Made by a program: the position numbers and the translations under genes
Assembly: GCF_026151205.1 (NCBI RefSeq)
Contig: NC_087084.1
Span: 16,094,227-16,158,226, forward strand
Direction: 5' to 3'
From: Bolinopsis microptera
Lineage: Eukaryota; Ctenophora; Tentaculata; Lobata; Bolinopsidae
Length of the DNA stretch: 64,000 nucleotides
Notes under the pieces: model-generated
The model's input: only the letters and a program-made list of their open reading frames with translations
Database searches by the model: none
What the model was told of the DNA's origin: nothing
Shown here: positions 46,312-57,719 of the stretch, in pieces
Position numbering within the stretch: the first letter of the stretch is position 1
Layout of the letters: each line of letters starts with the position of its first letter

Positions 46312-46407
46312 CACAAGCTGTTTTGTCAGAGTTTGGTGTAAATCCAGCGTCACATGTCTCACAGCTTGTCATAGCATCATTCCGATATGTTTTTTCTCCA
46401 CACGGCT
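46312..46407 (-). CDS. ephrin-receptor-like exon, repeat 2
   Basis: A 96-bp phase 1-1 exon: EPCGEKTYRNDAMTSCETC, DAGFTPNSDKTAC. The acceptor is TTGTAG instead of CCAG. It is somewhat more diverged than repeats 4, 6 and 7. Confidence 0.75.
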
Positions 46408-46581
46408 CTACAATTTTAACGTTACAAATGGCAAATCGTTGTAGAAGATAAGAAAATCGTTATTATGTATGTACACTTCAGATATGTTACAATTACATAA
46501 GATTTGAAACAATAGCACAGTTAATTCAAATTTAAAACATAACAATAATATTAAATTTAATAAGCTTTAAAGTTATCTTAC

Positions 46582-46677
46582 CACAGGCTGTTTTATCAGA
46601 GTTTGGTGTCAATCCAGCGTCACATGTCTCACAGCTTGTCATAGTATCATTCCGATATGTTCCTTCCCCACACGGCT
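46582..46677 (-). CDS. ephrin-receptor-like exon, repeat 1
   Basis: A 96-bp phase 1-1 exon: EPCGEGTYRNDTMTSCETC, DAGLTPNSDKTAC. It is the first cysteine-rich module after the large exon at 47789-48223. The phases match, so the large domain would be followed directly by Glu-Pro-Cys. Confidence 0.75.
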
Positions 46678-46689
46678 CTGGAATTAATA

Positions 46690-47780
46690 ACGTTAAAACT
46701 GGCAAATCGTAGTGGAAGATAAGAAAATCTTTATTATATAACTATTTAAATACAGTTCAGATGTGTTACAATAACATTAGATTTATAGAAATATGTGAAA
46801 AATTAGATATCCACATATTCCACGGTTTTTCGAGGAAATTATTGCCACCCAGACTCTTACGGTTCTTGTAATTTTCGTACCACAAATTTTCCTTCTTGGT
46901 TCTAAGCCCAATACTAATTCAAATTGCTATCAGTCATTAGGATTAACGCTAAAAATTCGCCTCATCAACAAATTATGAAGCACAATGCACAATGCACATA
47001 TTGTGTAAACTCTGCAAAATAAATCTTGAACCAAAAAAGTTTTGATTTTGTTTGGTAAAATACCTTTTACTGTTTATGTTCAAGATATTTTGTAAAAACA
47101 TCAGTTTTCAATTGATAATTGTTTCAACCTTAGTAGCTGAAAATGGCTTGTCTCCATGATGTCTACTACAAAATATGCAATATTTCTAAATTATATTTAG
47201 CTATTTTGCAATCTGAAAGAATATGATTTTATTTCATTCGGAGAACAGTAATTGATAAAACCACTTTATTAAGTTACTAGAAAACCCATGGTCACAGGGA
47301 GGAAGCTAATAGTATTTTTTGTTAAGTTGTTAGTAAGTTTAAATCGCGTCAAAAAATATCCTACACAACCGAAGATACAGCCAATTAAAATGTTGCTCGC
47401 ACTAAACACAACGTAATATCAACAAAAACGATTAAAAATGCCGTTTTAACAATCTTTGCACGTGCACGTGCGTGTAACAACCTTCGTTACCATGGTTACT
47501 ACGCAAGTTCATATTTTTCGTTTGTTTTGCACGTGGGCGGTCGTACATACAGACAGATAGACAGAAAGAATCTTTTGAATTATAGTAGAGATAAATAACA
47601 ATATGTACTAACTATCCTATATCCCATATCCTATAATATATGCGTTTATGTTAAATAACTAAATAATATACTTGAAATTTAGACAGAAACGCGTAATCAC
47701 GAGCTTACGAGAGAATCAGCAAGTTGGCTTATTTGTAAATTAAAGTTATTGTTACTTTGTTAAAACAAAGCGTGTTGTTA
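46690..47780 (-). other. presumed intron between the large exon and the first cysteine-rich exon
   Basis: AT-rich, no further exon seen. A GACAGATAGACAGAAAGAAT segment near 47550 looks like a dispersed repeat fragment. Confidence 0.4.
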
Positions 47781-47788
47781 TTAGTCAC

Positions 47789-48223
47789 CTGGTTGTGGTC
47801 CGTAGTAATCAGATGCTGTGTCGCCGGAGAACTCTATCTTTGTCACGTCCCTGTTCCAGTACGTGCTCCACCTACTGTCAGTACAAGTTGATTGAGAGAG
47901 CAGTATGTTGAGCACCTCTACCTCGTTACAGTGTATCACTAGTCTAACACCTGCAGTCCTGGTTAGAGTGAAACGCCACACCTTGTCAGCAGTAGAGGGG
48001 GGTTTAACAGGGAAGTTAGTCAAGGATTGGCTGCAGTAGCCGAGGAAGTGTTGTGGAGTAGAGGTGAACCAGAGCTGGACTCCTCCTGCATCCTCTCCCT
48101 CAGCAGAGAAGAACCACACTTGCACCCTATCGTCACTCCCCAGCACACTATTAGTTTTAATTTCTAAAGGTGTCGACTCAAAATCCCACTCTATTTTCAC
48201 GTTACGTTCGACTGGTAACCAAC
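47789..48223 (-). CDS. 145-residue extracellular domain exon, family not recognised
   Basis: A 435-bp phase 1-1 exon (TTAACAG acceptor; CCAG/GTGACT donor). It encodes a single compact domain with alternating hydrophobic strands (VKIEWDFES, RVQVWFFSAEG, GVQLWFTSTP, KVWRFTLTRTAGVRLVIHCN) and ending TKIEFSGDTASDYYGPQP. Cysteines occur in LGYCSQ, VIHCNE and STCTDS. The pattern suggests a beta-sandwich binding domain. I could not assign a family. The domain precedes the ephrin-receptor-like stalk, so the protein is probably a secreted or cell-surface recognition molecule. The signal-peptide exon was not found and may lie further right or be missing. Confidence 0.65.
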
Positions 48224-48360
48224 CTGTTAATTGTATGTTTAATTCATGACTACTGAGCAACGATTAATGAATATCATGAATTTAAAGAAGAGGTGTTCTA
48301 GCAAAATTGTAAAGGAATTGTATGAATTTCGCCCATAGTTTATTCTCAGAATTTAAGGGC

Positions 48361-48435
48361 CCGACCATACTATGACTGTTGTCACCATGACTGTTGTCAC
48401 CATGACTGTTGTCACCATGACTGTTGTCATGGTGC
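48361..48435. repeat. 15-bp tandem repeat (CATGACTGTTGTCAC), four units, partner in inverse at 50722-50750
   Basis: The first unit is preceded by CCGACCATACTATGACTG. The inverse segment at 50722-50750 reads GTGACAACAGTCATAGTATGG. The two bracket the ORF1-type gene at 49175-50023, which could mean terminal repeats of one element or two unrelated MITE fragments. Confidence 0.5.
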
Positions 48436-49174
48436 GGTCAGATGTAATGACCATATTATGTACGTAGTGTGTTTATAGGGCGTGCCAAGGATACGTGACA
48501 ACTCCTCAGGCACTCGGCTTTTCAAAAGCCGTACCTAGCTGATAATCCGTGCCTGACGTGACTGCAGGCACAGTCTATTCAGTACTCGTGCCAACTGTCA
48601 TGGATAACGTGACGTCACGATTACCTAATAAGGTCAATATTTTGCGTGATATGGACATTTGCAGTGCAGAGTGCAAAGATAGTACTATAGTACAGACAGA
48701 TCCGTCTGAAAAAATCGATATACTGACAGAAGAACCTTCCAGAGGATTTATAAGTTTTTAGGTTCAATTTTAAGTTTCATTCGGGTGGCCAAATTTTCCA
48801 AAATTGTCCACGTGTCTTAAGGCCACTTTTTACCACTTTTGCCACTTTTTACCTCCTTTCTTGTTTGTCAAATATCTTCAGCTTGAACATCGTAGAAGGA
48901 TACGAATTAATTGAGGGTAATTATCATATCGACGAGAAAAACTTTTGTAAGACAAATGTTCATGTCAGACAATTAGATAATTGGATAGTTACTAATTAGC
49001 AAGTAACCAAAAATCATAAAAATGTTTATTGGCTCAAAATGATCGGAATTTCTTCAGTTCAGCCCTACACTAATAGCATACGTTTGATTAATTTGCTATC
49101 TTATCTGCTTTCTTATCTCGCCTTGTTTAACGGTGAGATTTTGTGCCTTTCACCTTGTGGCTTAGCCTCGCATC
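48436..49174. other. non-coding stretch upstream of the ORF1-type gene
   Basis: Contains a CRE-like GTGACGTCACG near 48610. The small open frame at 48549-48761 is unsupported. Expected to hold the promoter or 5' UTR of the downstream ORF. Confidence 0.35.
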
Positions 49175-50023
49175 ATGGCAGCTGTGGACGACACGGAGAT
49201 TGACAGTATTATGTTTAAAGCTGAGGATTGGATGACAAGAGTTATGGATCAGTTCGGTTGTGAAGAACCAATTCACATAACTTCTGTATTGTGCAAACAC
49301 TTTTTGACTAAAAGGACATTGAATCTAGAGGATAAGGAAAAGTTTGCAGCGTTTTTTTCGGAATCGTTTCATTTGGTTCGCTTTCAAAATGAAAATTTGA
49401 AGAAGATGAAAAACAGATTGAGCTCAATCAAGGATCAGTTGATTGAGAATCAGAAATTGGTCATCAGCGCTCAGGAATCAATAATTGACTGCAAAGAAAA
49501 ACAGTTGCAGAAACAGTTGCAGGCAGTGCAGACCGTCGTCAAAGACACGGTAGAAAGTCAGTTTAAATCGTACAGCGATACAGTTCAGGAAAACGTCATG
49601 GTTTGTCAACCTGAAAGTTCAGTTACCGCCGAGACTTTGAAGGAAGTCGTCAAGTCTGTGGTGCAAGCAGAAAACCGGAGCAAGAACATTATGATTTTTT
49701 GTTTGCCAGAAGATTCCAGTAAAGACTTGAACAAAACTGTCGAAGAAATTTTTGAAGAGCTTGGACTGAAACCAGCAATGGAGCTCAGTAGGGTTGGCAA
49801 GTCGAAGGAGAAAACTACTAGGCCAGTCAAGGTTACTCTGTCTAGTTCCAGTACAGCCTATCAAATAATCAGTCAAGCTCGAAAGCTGCGACAATCAGAG
49901 AAGTTCAGCTCAGTCTTCATTAGTCCAGACCGCTCTTTGAAGGGTCGTGTCAAAAAGAAGCTGAGCCAAACAAGCACCACTACATCAAAGGAGGGACAAT
50001 TCATACTGAAGACAAATCAGTGA
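49175..50023 (+). CDS. LINE ORF1-type nucleic-acid-binding protein, standing alone
   Basis: 282 residues, intact, starting at ATG 49175 after CTCGCATC. Residues 1-70 are acidic and helical. About 70-135 is a predicted coiled coil (NLKKMKNRLSSIKDQLIENQ). From about 165 it has the RRM-like C-terminal half found in ORF1 proteins of many invertebrate non-LTR retrotransposons: RSKNIMIFCLPEDSS, DLNKTVEEIFEELGLKP, SRVGKSK, RPVKVTLSSSSTAYQI and FSSVFISPDRS. Such proteins trimerise, bind element RNA and form the ribonucleoprotein. No ORF2 follows within 4 kb, so it is either a 3'-deleted retrotransposon or a retained single-gene derivative. The intact frame without ORF2 is the odd point. Confidence 0.75.
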   Translation: MAAVDDTEIDSIMFKAEDWMTRVMDQFGCEEPIHITSVLCKHFLTKRTLNLEDKEKFAAFFSESFHLVRFQNENLKKMKNRLSSIKDQLIENQKLVISAQESIIDCKEKQLQKQLQAVQTVVKDTVESQFKSYSDTVQENVMVCQPESSVTAETLKEVVKSVVQAENRSKNIMIFCLPEDSSKDLNKTVEEIFEELGLKPAMELSRVGKSKEKTTRPVKVTLSSSSTAYQIISQARKLRQSEKFSSVFISPDRSLKGRVKKKLSQTSTTTSKEGQFILKTNQ

Positions 50024-50454
50024 GATGAGTGTGGCTTTCACAAGAGTGTATTTTTTACAATTCATGTGTTGTTATTTTATTAGGGACGATAGTGTTTGCT
50101 TGAAGATGGGGAATTGTCCCGTTGTGATACAATTTTTTGTTTGATTCAGTCATTCATTCTGGCCGTTAAAGCACAGAAAACTTTAAGTTTTCGCGATATT
50201 TGTCAGATGAGGTTTAAATTCCATCGTAAAGTTGCTGTTCTACACAGTGTGGCATTTTCTTATTAAGAGTGCAGTGCCCTAATTGTGGGGGATTGTTACA
50301 ATTTTCATAATATATTTGTTAAGATTTAAATTAGTCATTAGAACCACCCGGGCACCGTCTCGGTTTACAATCAAACACTGGGAAAGGTAGGTAGTTTTTG
50401 AAAAAACTTTCGAAAATTTAAAATTTTTTTCCGCCAAAAGTTTTTTCGAATAGA
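50024..50454. other. 3' flank of the ORF1-type gene
   Basis: AT-rich and no RT-like frame in any phase. No polyadenylation signal singled out. Confidence 0.4.
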
Positions 50455-50612
50455 AGTTCTAATGAAAACATCAAACCATGGTTTGGTGGCCGAGCTGCAT
50501 CCGACCGAATTAGTCACCACTGAGAACCAGATTGGTCCCCACTGGGAATCGAACCCCAGTCGTCCGTGTGGGAAGTAAATGTATTAAAACCACGTAACCA
50601 CCCGGCCGACGT
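50455..50612 (-). mobile_element. tRNA-derived SINE, second family
   Basis: On the minus strand the head starts near 50612. It has an A-box-like GGGTGGTTACGTGG (about 50591-50604) and a perfect B box GGTTCGATTCC at 50545-50555, flanked by a CTGGG/CCCAG T stem. The acceptor stem does not pair, so this is not a tRNA gene. The body runs through ACTAATTCGGTCGGATGCAG to about 50470. It differs from the SINE at 2.8-3.7 kb. Confidence 0.65.
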
Positions 50613-50619
50613 GACAGCA

Positions 50620-52905
50620 CTCACATTTTACTATTTTCATCCCAATTATCATAGTATGTTTAGAGATCGAGCCTAAAATCATGACAAATGGCACAATGTG
50701 TTAAGAGGCCGTGCCTTTACTCGTGACAACAGTCATAGTATGGCTCTTACTTCCTTTTCCTATTATAGGTACTGGTAGTATACAAATTTGCGAAATTTGT
50801 GACTAAAATTATGGTATTACCAAAATGTTTGTAACCAAATTTATTGTGAACCAAATTTATTGACCTTAATGTATACTTTTATGCGATACATCGCATAAAT
50901 ATCATTATGGTAAACTTTTAATCAGTATATTATGTAATCATTTGATTTAACCTGTTATCCGGTTTGCAGGAACCATGTAATTCAAATTTTTCCCGATTAC
51001 TTCATTTCCCGATTACTTCGCTGCCTATTAGGTGCCTTGCCGTCACTCGATAGGCAGCAGTATTTATGCGACCGGCTCTGTAAAAAATTTTTCTTACAAC
51101 GACATATTATACTATTTTTTATAATCCGGTGACAATGTGTTCAACCTGGTGTCATGCTTAAATTGGTTTTGGACCTCTTCATGCTTTTGATTTATTTATT
51201 ACTGTTATTTGGTATTATGAACTAATATGTACATATAATTATACACACGGTATCTAAAAGTTAAGTGTATAGCGAGCATATTTAACAATTTTTAAGCTAT
51301 AATGAATAATGTATTGCGCGCAGCTGTAACTTTACTGGGCCGCGCTCAGCCTGTCATTCGACATTCCGCCTAATCTCTATAATAGAGTATATTCTGTTTA
51401 TAAAATAAACATGATTGCCTGAGGTCCCCAGGTAACTGTAACTTAATTATCGCATAAAAATCATATAACTCAAAACTAAAATTTTACTGGAATATAGGGA
51501 AAACTAAGATAAAATTAATGTCGGACCCGTCGCCACTCTCAGCAGTCAACCAGGGCTCATAAAAGCTTAACAGCGCCTGGGTCCGTTCACCAACTGTGCT
51601 AATGTGAGTGGTGGTGTGGTAAGACCCATTTTAACAGCGTGTATATTGATCAATTAATACAAGCGCGCTAGCTGCTAGCATACTTGTATCATTTAATTTT
51701 AAATCAAATTTATTCGGATATATATTTATTGAATTGGTGATAGATAATAAAATTGTCTTTTCTCAAAAAAATTGTCTTTTCTCAATATTTTAGAACTTTA
51801 CACCTTGTTGTATTTGCGAAAGATCAAAGCATACAGACTGTTACAATGCTGAAAAACAGCAAACTTTTTTCCCTAGAGCGTTAATTGTATTGACGGAAGT
51901 CACTTAAGATTAAGATCTTAGTTTTAAGTTATATTTAAACAAAACACTTATTTAACAATAGATGTATCTCCAATCAGATAATGTAACTACACAAGCCACA
52001 GCAATTAAGTCTATGATATGTAGGCTGAGACATCTAGAAAATGCCGTTTTGAGTATAAGTTGTTAACTCAGAGTCAGACCCCTGTTTGTTTCAGCTGTTA
52101 GATTTAGCATGAAGCAAACAGAGGAGTGAAGTACCGAGAATTAAACAATTTGAACTTATTGTAATGAAACCAGATGGATTTTCAATGTTTTCATTTAGGT
52201 CTTGATTCTTTTCTGTTTGAATATCCCTGTCACCCTGTGGTCAATTCAAAGATAATACTTTCGACACTTGCACTTCTACTGGATAAACTTCACCTCATTG
52301 GACACACTACCTACAGCTCTTATCCCGACGTACACTAAGTATCAGCCCGAAAGCAGCTCAAAAAGATTTCTACTGAGTTTGATTGATGTAGTAAACCTAA
52401 ATTCGTTACAATTTGCAGGCCGTGAATGAATGAGGAAAACGAGCGACCGATTACATTCCCGGTATCATTTTGCATAAATTTGAGAACGGTAACTTTAATT
52501 GATCTACTTCCTTTGTGTCAAAGGAGATACGGTCGATGGTCCAATCTACCCAATTTTTGGTTTTGGCGAAAAATATTTAATAGTTAATACTATATTATCT
52601 CATTTCACCGGGTATAAGTGGTACTATTTCTATTTTCTATAACGATAAATTATTGATATATTTTTGATCAATGATAAGTAAAATAGCAGCTCATGCATGC
52701 ACATGTTACGTAGCTTACCACAGAGAGATAGCGAGATGATTTGTAGGAATATTAACTTCGTTTGAAGATTCCGCATGTCTGCCATTCTATATTGTTAGAA
52801 AAATCGATGTTTAAACGAAATATCAACAACTGAAGATTGAGGAAAGTACATAATACAAATTTACTAATTAACTCGACAACGTGCTATCACGTGACTTAAA
52901 TGAAT
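50620..52905. other. non-coding stretch
   Basis: Holds the copy of the first dispersed repeat (52424-52575) and a 9-bp-stem hairpin (GCTGCCTAT...ATAGGCAGC, about 51010-51048). GGCCGCGCTCAGCCTGTCATT near 51340 recurs near 54570. No gene supported. Confidence 0.4.
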
Positions 52906-52910
52906 TTGTG

Positions 52911-53190
52911 GACACTACGTCACACACTACGTCACACACTACGCCACACACTACGTCACACACTACGTCACACACTACGTCACTCACTACGTCACACACT
53001 ACGTCACATACTACGTCACACACTACGTCACACACTACGTCACTCACTACGTCACTCACTACATCACACACTACGTCACACACTACGTCACTCACTACGT
53101 CACACACTACGTCACACACTACGTCACTCACTACGTCACTCACTACGCCACACAATACGTCACTCACTACGACACTCACTACGTCACTAA
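52911..53190. repeat. 12-bp satellite CACTACGTCACA, about 23 units
   Basis: Perfect or one-mismatch units, mostly CACTACGTCACA or CACTACGTCACT. Open frames on both strands here are only translations of the repeat. Each unit contains ACGTCA, a CRE half-site. Confidence 0.95.
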
Positions 53191-53310
53191 ATCATTGCAC
53201 TCTTTCAGACACAAGCTGAAGAGCGGTAACTTTGATTTCGGAGTGAAGAAAATCTACTTCTACTGGCTGTGTTCCGACGTTTCTGTATTTGGCTATTCAA
53301 AACATATTTG

Positions 53311-53350
53311 CCCCTATAACACTCCTACAGCTGTAGGAGTGTTATAGGGG
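53311..53350. other. perfect 40-bp palindrome
   Basis: CCCCTATAACACTCCTACAG is followed directly by its exact complement with no loop. A partial third copy (GAGGAGTGTTATAGGAACG) follows at 53353-53371. Such palindromes are usually unstable. Confidence 0.9.
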
Positions 53351-53371
53351 CGAGGAGTGTTATAGGAACGA

Positions 53372-54870
53372 GATACATTTATAACAAAATAATTCTCCCA
53401 AAGCTAGGTTTTGTCACCTTTGTGTGGTAGCATCGGATTGACAAAGCCCTGTACAATAAATAAAAGGATGCAAGCAGTACAAAGACATGCTAGCATCATG
53501 ATAGCTAGATCTCAAAAGCACGGCTCTAGATAATCTGAAGATTATAATAGGGATCAACCCCATTCATCTCGAGAAAATGTCCATACTAACAGCCAGGAAG
53601 TTACAAAAATAGGGAAATGTTCAGGATACTGTGTGATTCGAGATATATAAACAATAAACATACAATTAATATTATATGCAAGGAACAGAGACAAAATTTT
53701 CACACCGAGGCAACTGTGTATTATCGTTTTGACGAACACAGAATTAGAATAATTCTATAATAAGGCAAAAAAAACGTAGGGAATAAGTAATCGGGTTTGG
53801 ATATATAAGGTGGCCCGATGGACCTGCGTTGTCGATAACAGTCTGCTCCTTCGCAATATGGACCACTCCCCTATAATTATGTGTATAAAAAGAGTATATT
53901 TTACGTGCTTGACGCTATAAGCCATGTGTTAATTAATTACAGGCATAGCAACCAGTTTTTGGTGCTTGACGACTGTTACACACGGATCAATCATTAATTT
54001 AAATGTTATTTTGGTGACACAAGCTTAATAAATTACCGAGTGATAAAATTCAGCGATTCAAAACAAATAAAATTATGTTATCAGCTGATAGACCATAGAC
54101 TAGTAGTAGTGGCTGATTATTTCTTTATTTAACAATTAATCGACACTGAATGGTAAAAAGCGAATACAAAGCTGAGAACAGATGGTATTTTACATGTACA
54201 TTGGAGAAGCAACCAATATCAAAATTGCGGTATGCTTTTAATATAATAAAGAATCCTACATCAAATAAAAAGCTCGAAAGTCGATGGTGCTGTAGGAGTG
54301 TCGAGTAAGCATAAAAATGTATTACTCTACGTATTAGTTTATGTTAGATACAAATACTATTAATAACTAAGACGAGACAGAATATTTTATTTCAGTCAAT
54401 AAAATTAAAGTTGGCATACATACAATGCAATAATATGACGTGAAATGATACGCATCGTTATTTTTAACACGAAACAAAACCGCGCAAAGTATAAAATGAT
54501 CATTGATATACAATCAAACCACATACAGATCGACGGCGACACCTTAAAATATGCGCGCTCACTAGGCCGCGCTGAGCCTGTCATTTCGCCGTTTATAATA
54601 ATAAACATGATTGTAGTAGAGGCTCTTACGGGCAAAAAGACGTGTTTTCTGCTACGAGTTTAGAGACCTAACCGCTAATTGGACACAATAGTATGATGTC
54701 TAAGGATCGATAATATGTTAAGAAGTATAAATTTGGCCTTATTAGTCACGTGCTATACCAATGCGCGTTTTAAACTTTGACAGTCTATTACTCTAAGGCA
54801 AATAGAGTAATTATATTCATATTTTGTCAGCAATAAGATCACATTATTTTCTATTTAGTGTGAAAATATG
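53372..54870. other. non-coding stretch
   Basis: No gene recognised. The short frames at 54.40-54.66 kb on both strands lack domain signs. Confidence 0.4.
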
Positions 54871-56650
54871 AGCTTGTTTAGTCATGAAAGTTTTTGAGCG
54901 CATTGTTAAACGTAAACTGCTTTCTTTGACAAGTACCCTTCTTGATCCCAGGCAGCATGGTTTTCTAGAGCACAAGTCATGCACAACCAATATGGTTGAC
55001 TTTTGTGATAGCCTGGCATTGTCTCTTAACGAAAACATTATCAATCATGTTGTGTATTTTGATTTTGCTAAGGCATTTGATTCTGTAAATCATGATATCC
55101 TTCTTCATAAGCTAAAGACCTTATATAACATTGATGGTACACTTCTCAAATTTCTTACCAATTACCTTCAAGGCCGTTACCAAAGAGTGGTTATTGGTAA
55201 TGAGATGTCATCTACCCTCTCAGTTAATTCTGGTGTCCCCCAGGGCTCTATTCTTGGTCCCTTACTTTTTGTATTGTTTATCAATGATATTCCTCTTGGC
55301 CTTTCGGATAATACTGATATTGTTTTGTATGCCGATGATACAAAAATCTGGCGTAAAATACATTCATCTTCTGATAATACTAATTTACAAATGGATATAG
55401 ACTATCTCTCTGACTGGGCACTAAGAAACAAAATGCGATTCCATCCAGCAAAATGTAAAGTGCTTATTGTTTCAGGAAAACCATCTTTATCTCCTTCATT
55501 CGCATATAATCTTGATGGCTCTCCTCTTGTGTATGTAGAGTTAGAAAAAGATCTTGGAGTCGATGTTACTCCTTAGCTAAGTTGGAATAGTCAGTGCGAC
55601 AGAATTTATACTAAGGCCTGCCAACAACTTGGTATGGTCAGAAGAGATGGCCATATTGTCATTGATCAGAAACGTCGCCGGGCGCTTTACCTCTCCCTGG
55701 TTCGTAGCCAATTCGAAAATTGTTCCATAATCTGGCGCCCTTGTAATAAATCACTTAGTGATAAATTAGAAAGTCTCCAAAAGAGAGCTATTAAATGGAT
55801 TCTGTCTGAAGAGGGCCGCAGTTATCCACCTGAGCAATATGTCAAAAAGTGCAAGCTTGTCGACATTCTCCCTTTGTCTCAAAAGTTTGACTTGAATGAT
55901 CTTATTTTTTTCCACAAAGTTCTTAACAATTTAATTCCTGTATCGCTGCCTCACTATCTCTCTTTATATCAGGGCACTTCTCGACTAAGACGTTGCCACC
56001 TCGACAGTCTGTCTATTGTTTCATCAATTTTACCTAAGTTAAGTCAGAATTCACACACCACATGTACCTCAAATAGCCCACTGGCAAAATCATTTTTCTA
56101 CAGAACCCATATACTGTGGAATGGACTCCCTTTACAGGTAAGACAGATTGTGTCTACTAGTCTTTTCAAAGCTGAGGTCACTAAGCATCTATGGAAATGT
56201 TTATTGGATAGTGAAACAACAGTCTAGCCTAGTCTCTTTGCTCCCCATATTATTATTATTTTTGTTTTATTAATTTTTTTATCTACCTTCCTATACTTTC
56301 AACATCATATCACACTCCACCCGCACACCTTCTCACATTTTAATGACCATTTCAGACCTGTATCTAATGTATCTGGAATTTGACGTATTGAAATACCAAT
56401 TTTGACTCTATATCCACAGTTATTCACCATGGATTTGTTTGTTATTAAATAGTTTTTCATAAATTTTTGGATTTAGATTAATTCGATGTAATGGGTCCAA
56501 GTTACTGCGGACATAGTTCACTATGTGTTTACCGTGTTTGGGTGCCCATCATATTTTACAGATGGGGGCGATATTTTGAACGATTCTATTTTATATTCAT
56601 CTATTGCTGTACTCTGTAAAATTTGAAAAGTATTTAATAAAAAAAAAAAA
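54871..56650 (+). mobile_element. LINE (CR1/Jockey-like), 5'-truncated, clean copy
   Basis: Same family as the array at 5.5-28.6 kb, but without the pervasive indels. Homology to array copies begins at CTTGTTTAGTCATGAAAG (54871) and ends in an A tract at 56641-56650, typical of target-primed insertion with 5' truncation. No clear target duplication. It serves as the best reference for the noisy copies. Confidence 0.85.
54884..56227 (+). pseudogene. LINE reverse transcriptase, 5'-truncated with one nonsense codon
   Basis: One frame of about 447 residues is interrupted only by a TAG at 55574-55576. Upstream residues include VYFDFAKAFDSVNHDIL (palm motif A), NSGVPQGSILGPLLFVLF (motif B), VLYADDTKIW (active-site YADD), LRNKMRFHPAKCKVL and DLGVDV. 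After the stop the same frame continues with RIYTKACQQLG, LVRSQFENCSIIW, LQKRAIKWIL and FFHKVLNNLIPVSLPHY. The endonuclease and N-terminal RT are missing. The domain order and tail match CR1/Jockey-type LINEs. Confidence 0.85.
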
Positions 56651-57700
56651 GCTAGAACGGACATAATCTCGCTGAGTTATAGCTGTTTGAAATTTATGAT
56701 GAACGCGCGGGTGCCAATTGATAACAACTAAATGCTTTTGCGCGTAGTGCGCGTCGAAAATTTGGCAAAAACGCTTGCGGAGTGAAAATATTCAAACTTC
56801 GATAAAGTATATGAAGTGGGTACTTCTCGGAAAGGAAAAATTTAGGCAAACACGATGTGACTATTTTTGGGTTGATTTAATACAACTGCAAAAAATTATT
56901 CAAACTTCAAGCAAAAAAGTCAAAATTTTTACCACTTTTTTGGATTTTTACCTCAGAACAAATAGAGGGATTTGTTTTATTTTTATACAATCTTGTGCGG
57001 CTGTCTTTTAGCTATCTTTATGCAAGTTTTGCCGACATGCCAACAAAATTAACTTGCTCAAAATATCAAAAAACATGGTTTTTTGGCCTATTTTTGGCCC
57101 AAAAATCGGTTTTTTGCGATTTTACCCCAGAACAATCAGTCCAATCATCTTGAAACCACTTTCAATCGATTCTACGGTCAAAAATACGTCTAGTAAGGTG
57201 TATCTGGGGTCCCTAACGTATCGAGCAGACAATGCCCGTAAGAGCCTCTACTATTGCCTGCGGTCCCCATGCAGGTAAATGCGCGCAGGATTTATCAAGT
57301 TCTGCACGCCTGATATAATATGAACGATTACTACATGCACGCCAAACATCACTCTGGGCCGCGGATACATAATATAATAAAGTAAAACAATTACATTGTA
57401 TTTGTGTGCGGTAGGGGAATTTGATTGTGGGTGGTGTTACTGTTACCGCGGCAAAATTCTTTCGCCACGGTAACACTAACAGTAACCGTTTAAATTAATG
57501 CGAGCGATTTAGTAGGAGTGCAGCGCTCACTAACAGCAGCAGTTGGAGACATTGTCATTAGATTTAGGACGCATTAGACTAAAAATCAGTTTTTATACCA
57601 AAAACAGTTGTTATCGATTTTACTGTTTACTCGAGGGAAAACGTCCGCGGTAAATTTAGATTTCCAGAGAGCAGGAGTTAAAACCAAACGTCAGGCACAA
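56651..57700. other. non-coding stretch
   Basis: Contains TGCCCGTAAGAGCCTCTACT near 57232, the inverse of a segment near 54615-54634. An imperfect fold-back of GTTACTGTTACCGCGG type lies at 57434-57488. No gene supported. Confidence 0.4.
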
Positions 57701-57719
57701 CTCTAACTCTCTAAAAGAA

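Noticed and set aside
52868-53219. Three overlapping frames of Thr-Thr-Ser-His or Arg-His-Thr-Leu type
   Set aside because: They translate the 12-bp satellite in different phases and have no independent coding signal.
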